Shown piece after piece: positions 30,461 through 41,739 of a stretch of DNA of 64,000 bases; positions within the stretch are counted from its first letter, which is position 1; the number at the start of each line of letters is the position of its first letter. The stretch spans positions 62,001 through 126,000 of the forward strand of contig NZ_WOCD01000001.1 of assembly GCF_009728465.1 (NCBI RefSeq). The letters are read 5' to 3'. The DNA is from Psychrosphaera haliotis (GTDB lineage: Bacteria; Pseudomonadota; Gammaproteobacteria; Enterobacterales; Alteromonadaceae). A program made the position numbers and the translations under genes. The notes under the pieces were generated by a model that did not search any database, was not told the DNA's origin, and saw only the letters and a program-made list of their open reading frames with translations.

Positions 30461-32662
30461 TTATTGTCTGGCTTTTGTTAATGCCTGTGTTAACTGGTTA
30501 ACTTCTGGTTTATCAAAAATATCTTCTAGATCAACGCTTAGTTTACGGCGCCAATTTGGATACTCTTCACTTGTTCCGGGAATATTCACTGGCATATCCA
30601 TCTGCAACCAGTCTTCTAGCTGTAGGCTTAACAACGCAGAGGATCCTTTAGCCATATGTATTTGCATACCGTAGTTAAGTTCTTGAGTCATGCCTACGTA
30701 GTTTGCATCCCTGCCAATATCGCTTGGGATACTATTATGACCATGTAAACTATCTAAAATCGATTGTTTCGCTTTTACTCTATCTGCATAAAGTGACTTC
30801 ATTAACTCATCACCAGTATACAAACCAATTTCCTGCCCTAACTCAAGATCTTTACAATGCCAGTACCCAATAAGTGTTGGCATATCATGAGTCGTCAATG
30901 TCGCCATAGATTGTTCTACATAATGCTCTGGTGAATAAAAGCCACCGTCTTCTGCTTGCTCAAAGAAAAATACTTTATATGAATGAATACCATTAGCTTG
31001 TAATTTACCGCCAATATCATCAGGAACAGTACCTAAGTCTTCGCCTATGATTGAACACTCATTCAAGTGGCTTTCAAGCGCTAAAATAGCTAATAAATCG
31101 TCAACCGGATAATAAACGTAGGTACCCGCTTTTGCTGATTCGCCTTTTGGTACCCACCACAATCTCAATAAAGCCATTACGTGGTCAATACGCAAAGCAC
31201 CACAAGCGTGCATATTAGAGCGGAATAAATCTATAATTGGTTGGTAACCCTGCTCGTATAATTTTACTGGGTCCATAGGAGGAAGGCCCCAGCTTTGACC
31301 TAAAGGGCCTAGTACGTCGGGTGGAGCACCAACAGAGGCATCGGTACAGTATAAGTCTTTGTTAGCCCAAATTTCTGTACTGCCTTCACTTACACCAACC
31401 GCAAGGTCACGGTATGTACCCATGGCCATGCCTTTTTCGGCACTAACAGCATTTGCTTGTTCAAGTTGCTTTAACGCAACAAACTGAATATAAGCATAAA
31501 AATCGACTAATTTTGCGTGTTGTTTAGCAAACGCATTTACAGCACTTGAGTCATAATCTTTGTATTCGTCTGGCCACACTGGCCATCCCCAGTTGTCGCC
31601 GATATAACGACCTTCGGATTTAAAACTATCTTGAATTGCATCAAACGTAGCTAGTTGAGCTAAACTTTCGCCGCCTTCATTCTTAAATGCTTCAAATGCT
31701 TTTGCTTCGCTGGTATTAGACTCGATATGATGTTTTAAGAAGTAATCATAAAGAGGCTTTAATGCACGAACTTTTAAGTCCATCACTGAGTCGTAATCAA
31801 CCTGTTCTGACGCTCTTGCTTTTGCAAGTTGTTCAACAAACTTCGAATTCTGAACGATGGCTTGCGTTGCCTTATCTTCAGTAAAGCCAATTACCTTTTG
31901 AACATCAATGTAAATTACGTTCAACCAGCGACGCGACGAAGGACTATACGGACTACATGCATTGCCGTTATTTGGATATAACGCATGGATTGGGTTTAAG
32001 CCAACAAAGTCAGCACCGCGCTCTGCAACTTTCTCTATTAAATATGCTAAATCAGAGAAATCGCCTATGCCCCAGTTGTTCTTACTTTTTACACAATAAA
32101 GCTGAACGCTTGGGCCCCATAGTTTTTTACCTTGTTCAATTTCAGGTTGTTTAAAGCACTTTTGAGGAGCAACAATTAAGCGCCCGCTTCCTAAAGGCTC
32201 ATCATTACCACCTTCTAATAATGCAAGTTCGTAGTAACCCATTGGTAATTCGAAGTTAATTTCAATCGCGTATTGCTGAATTTCAAACTCTTCAAGTTCA
32301 ACCGTTGCCACTAGTTGGTGATCTACTGGTGTAATACTTATTTGCTTAACTTGTTTATTTTTCTGGTAAACATTTAGCGTTAGTTCATCGTTAACAAAGT
32401 CAATTGGTAACTTTAAAAAGAAAGTAGACGGAGTATTTGTTCTAATAACCGTTGCTGGCTCTAGTACTGTTAACCATTGCTGCTTTGATTCTTCTTCAAT
32501 TTGGTTCAGCATTTTAGCTTCGTCTTCAACTGAATATCCCATAGCCGCAAGGATCTTTGCTTTTGACGAAGGCTCTATTGTCGCTTGATTTCCCCAAGCA
32601 TCAATATACTTGGATTCGATACCACGGGCTTCTGCCAGTTGTTCGATTAGAGATTGGTTCAT
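30461..32662 (-). CDS. malQ: 4-alpha-glucanotransferase (amylomaltase) MalQ
   Basis: GH77 enzyme that disproportionates maltodextrins and releases glucose. It is 733 aa, with an N-terminal extension of about 170 residues before the barrel, as in proteobacterial MalQ. Catalytic residues are nucleophile Asp493 (ALRIDHVMA) and acid/base Glu541 (GEDLGTVP); LTTHDMPTLIGYW is also conserved. It heads the glgB-glgX-gnd strand and diverges from gapA, sharing a 227-base spacer that holds a HexR operator. Confidence 0.95.
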   Translation of the reverse strand: MNQSLIEQLAEARGIESKYIDAWGNQATIEPSSKAKILAAMGYSVEDEAKMLNQIEEESKQQWLTVLEPATVIRTNTPSTFFLKLPIDFVNDELTLNVYQKNKQVKQISITPVDHQLVATVELEEFEIQQYAIEINFELPMGYYELALLEGGNDEPLGSGRLIVAPQKCFKQPEIEQGKKLWGPSVQLYCVKSKNNWGIGDFSDLAYLIEKVAERGADFVGLNPIHALYPNNGNACSPYSPSSRRWLNVIYIDVQKVIGFTEDKATQAIVQNSKFVEQLAKARASEQVDYDSVMDLKVRALKPLYDYFLKHHIESNTSEAKAFEAFKNEGGESLAQLATFDAIQDSFKSEGRYIGDNWGWPVWPDEYKDYDSSAVNAFAKQHAKLVDFYAYIQFVALKQLEQANAVSAEKGMAMGTYRDLAVGVSEGSTEIWANKDLYCTDASVGAPPDVLGPLGQSWGLPPMDPVKLYEQGYQPIIDLFRSNMHACGALRIDHVMALLRLWWVPKGESAKAGTYVYYPVDDLLAILALESHLNECSIIGEDLGTVPDDIGGKLQANGIHSYKVFFFEQAEDGGFYSPEHYVEQSMATLTTHDMPTLIGYWHCKDLELGQEIGLYTGDELMKSLYADRVKAKQSILDSLHGHNSIPSDIGRDANYVGMTQELNYGMQIHMAKGSSALLSLQLEDWLQMDMPVNIPGTSEEYPNWRRKLSVDLEDIFDKPEVNQLTQALTKARQ

Positions 32663-32837
32663 GATAATTCCTTGCTTGGAAAAAAGGGCTATGATTCGAT
32701 AAGTAATCAGAATTACGGGCGCTTACTATAATGTCGTTTAACTCTCTTTGACTACTACATACGTTTGCAAACCCGCATTTTAATGCCAGAAGCCTATAAA
32801 TACTAGCTTTGAGAGCTTTACATTTGGCACGTTTTTA

Positions 32838-32852
32838 TGTAATTTTATTACA
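32838..32852. promoter_or_regulatory. HexR operator in front of gapA
   Basis: TGTAATTTTATTACA matches the published HexR consensus TGTAATwwwATTACA at every position. It lies 38 bases before the gapA start in the malQ/gapA spacer. hexR itself is 8 kb away in this window. Confidence 0.85.
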
Positions 32853-32859
32853 CTTCTGA

Positions 32860-33902
<1,043 letters not shown>

Positions 33903-33934
33903 ACTTATAAAATAATTTTTGTTTACTATAATTA

Positions 33935-33961
33935 AAGAGCGATGATTTCATCGCTTTTTTT
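33935..33961 (+). terminator. terminator of gapA
   Basis: AGCGATGA TT TCATCGCT, an 8-bp stem followed by TTTTTTT, 35 bases after the gapA stop. Confidence 0.9.
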
Positions 33962-34023
33962 ATGTTTGTCATTTTCAAATTGTTAGGACGATCAACCCAC
34001 TTAAACTTATATTATGGATTTTC

Positions 34024-34894
34024 ATGAGAACGACGTATGTATCCACCCAACTTGTTGATAATCAAAAACTCTACAAGATTAGCCACCCTCTTTTTAAGGC
34101 TACGCTAAGTGAGTTTGGTGGGCAGTTATTATCCTATCAAGATCAAACTGGTAATGACTGGTTGTGGCTGTCTAAACAAGCTGTACTAGATGGCAGCAAG
34201 CCTATCAGAGGTGGCATTCCAATTTGCTGGCCTTGGTTTGGTCCAGCTTTATCACAAGAACAACCGCAACATGGTTATGCGCGCTTAGTAAAATGGAACA
34301 TAGTTTCCATTGAAGAGACGACTCTGGTGTCCGGATCACTATGCAGCCCAACTTTAACACTGATAGTTTAAGATCATTTAAAAACGAACAGTTCCCAAAT
34401 AGCATAAAGGGTTATCGCTATTTTTAGAGCTTGATCTAGGTAAATCTTTAAAAATTCATCTACATACCGAAAATACTTCAGACTCTACCGTTACTTTTAC
34501 TCAGGCAATACACAGTTATTTTAAGGTAGAAGATATAAGACAAAGCACCATTACTGGCTTGTCTAACCGTCAATATTTAGATCAGCTAAATGCTCAAACT
34601 TTGGTGCAAGACAACGAACTAAAATCACACATGGACAGATAAAATATACAACAGTCATAATGATGTGATTACGGTTATGAATAACAAAACATCTAAAAAC
34701 AACTTAAAAATAGTCGGCTCTGGACATGACTCTGTTGTCATTTGGAATCCATGGAAAGAGGGAGCAAAAAAGATGAACGACTTTGATGACGATGGTTTCA
34801 TCGAAATGATCTGCGTCGAAATGGCGAATACAAAAAAGTTAAGTTAAAACCCCGAGAATCTCACACCCTGACTCAGGTCATCGATCGAAACTAA
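34024..34894 (+). pseudogene. D-hexose-6-phosphate mutarotase (YeaD type), about five apparent frameshifts
   Basis: Aldose-1-epimerase family protein acting on hexose-6-phosphates. The first frame (RTTYVSTQ to SIEETT) has the conserved GGIPICWPWFGP. Later parts lie in other frames: GVRITMQPNFNTDS, then FTQAIHSYFKVEDI, then WNPWKEGAKKMNDF and KPRESHTLTQVI. Five single-base additions restore one protein of 291 aa (E. coli YeaD is 294). They fall near 34313-34318, 34421-34425, two between 34621 and 34640, and 34832-34837. No substitution-type stops are needed. In E. coli too, yeaD follows gapA. Five hits in 0.9 kb is the densest damage in the window. Confidence 0.85.
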
Positions 34895-34920
34895 AACTTA
34901 AAGATGTACAAGAAAGGTAT

Positions 34921-34949
34921 AAGTAGAAGGCAAATGTTACCTTCTACTT
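34921..34949. terminator. hairpin between yeaD and eda
   Basis: AAGTAGAAGG and CCTTCTACTT form a perfect 10-bp stem around nine bases, between convergent genes. The T-tract on either side is poor, so termination strength is uncertain. Confidence 0.6.
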
Positions 34950-34962
34950 AATGCTATAGTGA

Positions 34963-35604
34963 TTACTGCCCTAGTACTGCAGTTTTCGCCAAGCGAGTAA
35001 TTTCGTCCCAATTCTGCTCTTTAACAACTGAATCTGGGCATAACCAAGAACCACCGCAACAAAGAACATTGTCTAAAGCTAAATAGTCCTGGTAGTTTGA
35101 AGGATTGATTCCACCCGTAGGACAGAACTTAACATCTGGGAAAGGCCCACCAATAGATTTTAACGATTGAACACCACCTGATGCTTCTGCAGGGAAAAAC
35201 TTAAAGTGGCTATAACCTTTATCTAATCCCACCATTAGTTCCGATATTGACGATACTCCTGGTATCAATGCAATTGAACCATTGTTGCCAGCATCAAGTA
35301 AGTCGGGTGTTAAACCAGGACTAATCGCAAATTTAGCACCTGCTTCAGTTACTTGCTTTAATTGTTCAGCATTAGTCACTGTGCCAGCACCTATAATGGC
35401 TTCAGGGCAATGTGTGGCTATTTCTCTAATAACATCCATTGCAACAGGCGTTCTTAAGGTAACTTCTAACACCTTAATTCCGCCAGCGACTAAAGCGTTG
35501 GCAATAGGAACCGCATCTTCTACTCGGTCAATTACTAAAACCGGCACTACTGGCCCAGCGGCAAATACCTCAGCCGAATCTATTAACCAATTACGTTGTG
35601 TCAT
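34963..35604 (-). CDS. eda: KDPG/KHG aldolase Eda
   Basis: Cleaves 2-keto-3-deoxy-6-phosphogluconate to pyruvate and glyceraldehyde-3-phosphate, the last step of the Entner-Doudoroff pathway. It is 213 aa, family size. The Schiff-base lysine is Lys135 in FKFFPAE, and Glu47 in VLEVTLRT is the general base. Last gene of zwf-pgl-edd-glk-eda. Reading frame intact. Confidence 0.96.
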   Translation of the reverse strand: MTQRNWLIDSAEVFAAGPVVPVLVIDRVEDAVPIANALVAGGIKVLEVTLRTPVAMDVIREIATHCPEAIIGAGTVTNAEQLKQVTEAGAKFAISPGLTPDLLDAGNNGSIALIPGVSSISELMVGLDKGYSHFKFFPAEASGGVQSLKSIGGPFPDVKFCPTGGINPSNYQDYLALDNVLCCGGSWLCPDSVVKEQNWDEITRLAKTAVLGQ

Positions 35605-35642
35605 TATAAATCCTTAAAATAAATCTTAGTAAAGTACTGTGC

Positions 35643-36596
35643 TTAAAGCTCTTGCTTTAGATATGCAGCACAGCCTAATAAGCCAGGTTGCGGTTCCGTC
35701 ACTACATATACTGGAATTCCAGATACGTAAGGTTGGAAACGCCCTTTTGCTTCAAAACTGGCTCTAAATTCGCTAACTTTTAAATATTCAATAAAACGAG
35801 GAACAATACCGCCGGCAATATAAACGCCACCAAATGTCGCCATAGTAAGTGCCAAATTCCCACCAAAACTCCCTAAAATGCGACAAAACACTCGCATTGC
35901 GCTCGCCGCCATTTCATCAGTATTGTTAATACCGTGCGTTGTTATGTCAGCTGGTTGGAAGTTTTGTTCTGGTTGATTATTGATAGAACACAATGCTTGG
36001 TAAATTTGCACTAAGCCTAAACCAGATAACAATTGCTCCGCAGATACCGTTGTATACTTGTGTTGAAGGTGCTCTAAAATAGCAACTTGCTCGGCATCAG
36101 TAGGGGCAAAATCAGCGTGTCCACCTTCTCCACCTAACGCAATCCACTTTTGACCGCTGTAGACTAGATGGGCTACGCCAAGGCCAGTACCAGCGCCATA
36201 AATAGCAATAGGCTTATGCTCTGCTGGCTCTTTACCGCCAATTTTAGTTTTCTGCTCTTCACTTAAAGACGGAATCGCCATAGCAATAGCCGTAAAGTCA
36301 TTAATCACGTAAAGCTTTTCAAAACCAAACTTTTCAGCTAGCTTTTTTTGAGAAAAACACCAGTGATTGTTTGTTAGGTCAACTTTATCACCGGTCACCG
36401 GACAGGCAACGTCGATACAAGCAAAATGGATTTCTGTTTCTATAAACGATAGATACTGTTCAATAGCATCATCTATTTTCGCAAAATCTGCGCAACGATA
36501 AGTTTGCACATGATCCATTGATAAATCTGTTAAATTCGCAATCGCGAGGCGAATGTTTGTGCCGCCTACATCTGCGACTAAAGCATAAAATGACAT
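35643..36596 (-). CDS. glk: glucokinase Glk
   Basis: Phosphorylates glucose with ATP at the entry of the pathway. The product is 317 aa from the ATG at 36596 (MSFYALVADVGGTN); the upstream in-frame start at 36632 overlaps edd and adds no conserved residues. The phosphate-binding motif LVADVGGTNIRLA and GAGTGLGVA mark the proteobacterial Glk family rather than the ROK type. It starts 7 bases after edd. Frame intact. Confidence 0.95.
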   Translation of the reverse strand: MSFYALVADVGGTNIRLAIANLTDLSMDHVQTYRCADFAKIDDAIEQYLSFIETEIHFACIDVACPVTGDKVDLTNNHWCFSQKKLAEKFGFEKLYVINDFTAIAMAIPSLSEEQKTKIGGKEPAEHKPIAIYGAGTGLGVAHLVYSGQKWIALGGEGGHADFAPTDAEQVAILEHLQHKYTTVSAEQLLSGLGLVQIYQALCSINNQPEQNFQPADITTHGINNTDEMAASAMRVFCRILGSFGGNLALTMATFGGVYIAGGIVPRFIEYLKVSEFRASFEAKGRFQPYVSGIPVYVVTEPQPGLLGCAAYLKQEL

Positions 36597-36603
36597 TTGA
36601 TTT

Positions 36604-38418
36604 CTAAGCCTCGTGAAAAACACAGCTAGCACCTTCCTCAGATGTAGTTAACATCTGCCTCAAGCCATTAAACATTTCACGACCCATTCCTTCGCGCTCT
36701 GCACTTAAATCCTTTGGTACTACAACTCGTTTAGCTAACTCTTCTTCTGAAACATGCAATTTTATTACATTGTTTTCCGCATCAATTTCTATTAAATCGC
36801 CATTGTTAACCTTAGCAATCAAACCACCGTCAAGCGCTTCAGGGTACAAATGAATAGCCGCTGGTACTTTACCAGATGCGCCAGACATTCGACCATCTGT
36901 CACTAGTGCAACTTTAAAGCCTTTGTCCTGCAGTACACCTAGTGGAGGTGTTAATTTATGTAGCTCAGGCATACCTATCGCTCTTGGCCCCTGATATCTA
37001 ACAACAACAACGCAATCCTTATCTAAGTCACCTGCCTGAAACGCACCATCTAAGTCATGCTGACTTTCGAATACAACGGCTGGTGCCTTTACTACTGTTC
37101 GGCCTTCGCGAAGTGCTGAAGTTTTGATAACGGCTCTACCTAAATTACCATCAAGTACACTTAATCCGCCATCTGCTTTAAATGGCGCTTCAACAGTTGA
37201 CAATACGTCCGGATCTAACGACTTTTCAGGCGCGTCTATCCACACTAGTTTTCCATCACGAATGGCTGGTTCTTTCGTGTACTTATCTAACCGTGTCCAC
37301 ATATTGTGTTTACGTCATTGTGGATGAAACCACCTCGTAATAACTCTTTGATTAATAGTGCCATACCGCCAGCTGCTTGGAAGTGGTTAATATCAGCCTG
37401 GCCATTTGGATATATTTTAGTTAACAAAGGAGTTACTGATGATAATGCATCAAAGTCGTCCCAATTAACGACGATGCCGGCCGCTTTAGCCATAGCAACC
37501 AAATGCATTGTATGATTTGTTGAGCCGCCTGTTGCAAGTAAAGCAACAATGCCGTTCACCACTGACTTTTCGTCAACGATGTGACCAATTGGCATATATT
37601 CAGTGCCAAGGTCAGTAATTCGAGTCGCTTGAATTGCGGCAGCTTCAGTTAATGCCTCTCTTAACTCTGTACCAGGGTTAACAAAAGAAGAACCTGGTAA
37701 ATGAAGACCCATTACTTCAACAACTAACTGGTTAGAGTTTGCCGTTCCGTAGAACGTGCAAGTGCCAGCAGAGTGATAAGACTTTGATTCAGACTCTAGT
37801 AATTCATCCCTTCCAACTTTGCCTTGAGCAAATAACTGACGAACACGGGCTTTTTCTTTGTTTGGAATACCCGACTCCATCGGACCGGCTGGAATAAATA
37901 CAAATGGTAAATGACCAAAAGATAAAGCAGACATTACGAGGCTGGTACAATTTTATCGCAGATACCCATCATAACGGCGCTATCGAACATATTGTGCGAT
38001 AAGCCTACTGCTGCACTCATTGCGATAACATCGCGGCTCATTAGGCTTAAGTCCATACCTGGCTGCCCTTGTGTGACTCCATCACACATTGCAGGTACAC
38101 CACCGGCAAACTGAGCTACAGAACCTACTTTTTCAACAGCTTTACGGATTTTATCAGGATAAACTTCATATGGTTGATGCGCTGATAACATATCGTTATA
38201 TGCTGAAACCATACCAACGTTTGCTTTTGTTAGTGCAGTAAGATCTTGTTTTGTGATGTATTACAGGCTGCAAAACCGTGGGCTAAGTTACCACATGACA
38301 ACACACCTCGATGTGGACCATGCTCACGAGCGCGCTCAATTTTTGCTAAATAAGCTTTTCGTGTTGCCTTGCTACGCTCAATAATTCTATCTGTCACTTG
38401 TTGAATTGTTTTATTCAT
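36604..38418 (-). pseudogene. edd: 6-phosphogluconate dehydratase Edd, three apparent frameshifts
   Basis: Iron-sulfur dehydratase making KDPG from 6-phosphogluconate. Four consecutive open segments together give a complete Edd. They begin NKTIQQVTDRII, pass through [15 protein letters not shown] and FYGTANSNQ, and end in the [10 protein letters not shown] domain. Three single-base deletions separate them: the A-run at 38249-38252, GAGGCTGG near 37938-37944, and the T-run at 37289-37290. Each correction rejoins conserved sequence (CNTSQKQDLTAL, KIVPGLVMSAL, CGHGLDKYTK). The corrected length is 605 aa against 603 in E. coli. AGGAG precedes the ATG. Probably functional with sequence errors. Confidence 0.9.
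36755..36769. promoter_or_regulatory. HexR-like site inside edd, upstream of glk
   Basis: TGCAATTTTATTACA differs from the HexR consensus at one base. It lies in edd coding sequence about 160 bases before the glk start. It may be fortuitous, or an internal operator for glk-eda. Confidence 0.3.
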
Positions 38419-38434
38419 TATATCTCCTAACTAC

Positions 38435-39132
38435 CTATTTGGCGCTAGCTAACATGACCGTCATAGGGACGTCAGTTTGATTTAAAATGCACTTATTGGT
38501 GCCTTGCGAACGTCAGTTTCTGCTGCAACTGCATTTAGAACCTGCTCTTTATTGGCCCCAACCAAATGTAAATATAGTTGTTTTGAATTTAACAACGCCG
38601 ATTTACTAAATGTCATACGCTGATGAGGCGCGGTTGTAGGTTGAGTTGCAAGAATCGGTTTTAACGTTGTAAGACCATCATCGAGCTGTTCACAACATGG
38701 AAAAATAGAAGCGGTATGACCATCTTCGCCCATACCTAAAATCACAACATCAAACGGTGTTTTTATATTTGCTAGGTTTCTAGTCACTTCTTCCACAGCA
38801 TCAAACGCTTCAGTGTGCGTTGTTTTCATACCAACAAAGTTTGCATTAGCAACATTGCCCTTTAATAAAAACTCTTTAACCATCGTTTCATTTGAAGCTG
38901 AATCGGTAAGTGGTACCCAGCGATCGTCAACTAAGGCTATATCAACTTTAGACCAATCTAAATCGGTACTGGTTAGCGCCGTAAACAATGGTTTTGGTGT
39001 ATTGCCACCAGAAACTAATAAACTAGCACGTCCGTCATTTTTAATACCGCTGACTAGTTTTTCTATTATTTCAGCGACAAACTGTTCGTTAAGTTGAACT
39101 GAGTTTTCAAATTTCTTTATCGTAGCGTTCAT
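38435..39132 (-). pseudogene. pgl: 6-phosphogluconolactonase Pgl, one apparent frameshift near the C-terminus
   Basis: Hydrolyses 6-phosphogluconolactone. The open frame stops at 38482 after 216 aa, just past KAPISAF. One extra base in the A-run at 38484-38487 lets it continue FLNQTDVPMTVMLA and end at 38435, giving 232 aa. That is the usual length, and PMTVMLA matches the final beta strand of the family. GMGEDGHTASIFP and VDDRWVP motifs are present. The start abuts the zwf stop, and the corrected end leaves 16 bases to edd. Confidence 0.88.
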
Positions 39133-40602
39133 TTACTCGTCCCACTCTCTATCATCTTTGGCCAGCATTGCTATTGATGCCACAGGGCCCCAAGAACCAG
39201 CTGAATAGGATTTAGGTGATTCATTAGATTTATCCCAAGCGTCTAGTATTCCGTCTACCCAAGACCAAGCTGCTTCAACTTCATCTCGTCTTACAAATAA
39301 CGACTGATTTCCTAACATCGCTTCTAGCATTAAGCGTTCATATGCATCCGCAATGCGATCATCTTTGAACGTATCTGAGAAACTTAAATCAAGCTTAGTT
39401 TGCTGAAGCTCCATTTTCTCACCTAAACCAGGCACTTTATTCATTAAGTGGATTTCCACGCCTTCGTCTGGTTGTAAGCGAATTGTTAATTTATTAGCAG
39501 GAAGTGTTTTATACGTTTCTTTAAAGATATTATGAGGTAGCTCTTTAAAGTGAATTACAATTTCGGTGCCTTTAACCGGCAAACGTTTACCTGTACGCAG
39601 GTAAAATGGAACGCCAGCCCAGCGCCAGTTGTCAATATCAACTCGCAAGGATACAAAGGTTTCCGTTGAGCTGTCCGTATTAGCACCCTCTTCTTCCAAA
39701 TAACCAGGTACCGCTTGACCATTAACAAAACCAGAAGTGTATTGGCCACGAACCGTTTTATCACCCGCGTTATCAGGCGTAATTGGTCTTAGAGCTTTAA
39801 GGACTTTCAACTTCTCATTTCGAATGCTGTCTGCACTCACATCTACCGGCGGCTCCATGGCCAACAGAGACAAAATTTGTAATAGATGGTTTTGTACCAT
39901 GTCACGCATCTGACCTGCGTCATCGTAATAGCCCCAACGGCCTTCTACGCCAACTGACTCGGCAACCGATATTTGAACATGATCAATACACTCATGGTCC
40001 CAGTTATTTGTAAATATGGCATTAGCAAAACGAAGTACAAGAAGGTTTAAAACCGTCTCTTTTCCTAAATAGTGGTCAATTCGGTATATTTGATCTTCGT
40101 TAAAGTGTTCTGCAATTTTATCGTTGATTACTTTTGATGATTCTAAGCAGTGGCCAATTGGTTTTTCTACCACTACTCGAGTTTCTTTATTAATCAATCC
40201 GGCTGTATCCAACCCTTCACAAATAGCCCCAAACACAGACGGTGGTGTAGAGAAGTAATTCACCATAGTCCTATTTTCTTGGTCTACAACGTCTTTAATA
40301 CCTTTGAAGTCTTCTGCTACGGTCATGTCAACCTGACAATATTGAAGCCTTTCAAGAAACTTCTCTTTGATCTCTTCGTCTACAGGTTCTTTTAAAAACT
40401 GTTCTAAACTGTCTGATACGACTTTTTTGTAACCATCTAAATCCAGCTCATCCCTCGCAATACCAACGATTTTGGTTTCATCCGCGAGAAGATTTGAGCG
40501 CTCTAACTTATATAGAGATGGAATTAATTTACGGCGAGCAAGATCGCCTTTGGTACCGAACAGAACTAAATCACAAGGCTTATGGCTTAGCTTTTTTGCC
40601 AT
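39133..40602 (-). CDS. zwf: glucose-6-phosphate 1-dehydrogenase Zwf
   Basis: First enzyme of the oxidative pentose-phosphate and Entner-Doudoroff routes. It is 489 aa from the ATG at 40602, which follows TTGGAG at good spacing. The nucleotide motif is LFGTKGDLARRKL, where many homologues have GASGDLA. The active-site RIDHYLGKE is intact, as is the substrate region RTGKRLP. It heads the operon zwf-pgl-edd-glk-eda. A HexR-like site lies about 90 bases upstream, and hexR is divergent. Confidence 0.96.
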   Translation of the reverse strand: MAKKLSHKPCDLVLFGTKGDLARRKLIPSLYKLERSNLLADETKIVGIARDELDLDGYKKVVSDSLEQFLKEPVDEEIKEKFLERLQYCQVDMTVAEDFKGIKDVVDQENRTMVNYFSTPPSVFGAICEGLDTAGLINKETRVVVEKPIGHCLESSKVINDKIAEHFNEDQIYRIDHYLGKETVLNLLVLRFANAIFTNNWDHECIDHVQISVAESVGVEGRWGYYDDAGQMRDMVQNHLLQILSLLAMEPPVDVSADSIRNEKLKVLKALRPITPDNAGDKTVRGQYTSGFVNGQAVPGYLEEEGANTDSSTETFVSLRVDIDNWRWAGVPFYLRTGKRLPVKGTEIVIHFKELPHNIFKETYKTLPANKLTIRLQPDEGVEIHLMNKVPGLGEKMELQQTKLDLSFSDTFKDDRIADAYERLMLEAMLGNQSLFVRRDEVEAAWSWVDGILDAWDKSNESPKSYSAGSWGPVASIAMLAKDDREWDE

Positions 40603-40693
40603 TTGAAACTCCAATAAGATGGTCAGTTTATTGTAATTAAACTACATAGGTCTAATGCTATCGAACTAATGCGGGCAATGTAAACCCGAAAGT

Positions 40694-40708
40694 TGTAATT
40701 TTTTTACA
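40694..40708. promoter_or_regulatory. HexR operator in front of zwf
   Basis: TGTAATTTTTTTACA matches TGTAATwwwATTACA at 14 of 15 positions, in the zwf/hexR divergent spacer. It may regulate zwf and also hexR. Confidence 0.65.
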
Positions 40709-40890
40709 TAAAAGTGAAATTTTAACTAATTTTGTTGTTTTTAATTGGTAATTAATTTCTAATACATTACATAAAGTCGAGTTATTAAAACTGCTACCTA
40801 ATTTTAACCTGTATTTTGCATAATGTGGCAGGATTTTATTAACTTCTAACAATAGTGTATTAAAGGCTTGTAAAGATTTAAGGAATAAGA

Positions 40891-41739
40891 ATGAATATTC
40901 TTGAAAAGATAAACTTACAGATTACTACTTTTAGTAAGTCTGAACGTAAAGTAGCCGAAGTTATCATTGATAACCCTGAGCAAGCGATACATTCTAGTAT
41001 TGCAACACTTGCAAAAATAGCTGATGTTAGTGAACCTACAGTCAACCGTTTCTGTCGTCGATTAGATACAAAGGGATTTCCTGACTTTAAGTTGCACTTG
41101 GCTCAAGGCTTGGCCAACGGTACACCTTATGTTAACCGACACGTTGATGAAAGCGATGGTCCTGAAGAATATACCGCTAAAATATTCGAATCTACTATGG
41201 CCTCTTTAAACAGCGCTCGCAAAAGTATTGATATTTCACAGGTTAATCGAGCAGTGGATATACTAACGCAAGCTAAGAAAATTTCGTTTTTCGGGTTAGG
41301 TGCGTCAGCCTCTGTAGCTCAAGATGCATTAAACAAGTTTTTCCGCTTTAATGTACCAGTAAACTGCTTTGAAGATATTGTAATGCAGCGTATGAACTGC
41401 ATGAATAGTAGTGAGGGTGATGTGGTTATGTTGTTCTCACATACCGGCAGAACAAAACAACTCGTTGAGATTGCAGAGATAGCTCGTCAAAATGACGCAA
41501 CGGTTATTGGCGTAACGTCAAAAGACTCTCCTTTGGCAAAAGAATGTAATATCTGTCTAAGTCCTGATGTACCTGAAGACACAGACTTATATATGCCAAT
41601 GGCTTCTAGAATTGCGCAACTCGTTATTATTGACGTTTTAGCGACTGGCTTCACGTTGCGACGTGGTCCAAAATTTAGAGATAACCTGAAAAAAGTGAAA
41701 GACTCACTTCGTCCATCACGATTTGATAAGAGAGACTGA
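40891..41739 (+). CDS. hexR: HexR, RpiR-family regulator of sugar catabolism
   Basis: A 282-aa transcription factor of the RpiR family. The N-terminal helix-turn-helix covers about residues 1-75 (ATLAKIADVSEPTVNRFCRRL). The SIS sugar-phosphate domain covers about 125-250 (KISFFGLGASASVAQDA, MLFSHTGRTKQ). HexR responds to KDPG and controls the ED pathway and central carbon genes in gammaproteobacteria. It diverges from zwf and precedes pykA. Sites matching its consensus are found at gapA, zwf and pykA. Frame intact. Confidence 0.96.
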   Translation: MNILEKINLQITTFSKSERKVAEVIIDNPEQAIHSSIATLAKIADVSEPTVNRFCRRLDTKGFPDFKLHLAQGLANGTPYVNRHVDESDGPEEYTAKIFESTMASLNSARKSIDISQVNRAVDILTQAKKISFFGLGASASVAQDALNKFFRFNVPVNCFEDIVMQRMNCMNSSEGDVVMLFSHTGRTKQLVEIAEIARQNDATVIGVTSKDSPLAKECNICLSPDVPEDTDLYMPMASRIAQLVIIDVLATGFTLRRGPKFRDNLKKVKDSLRPSRFDKRD

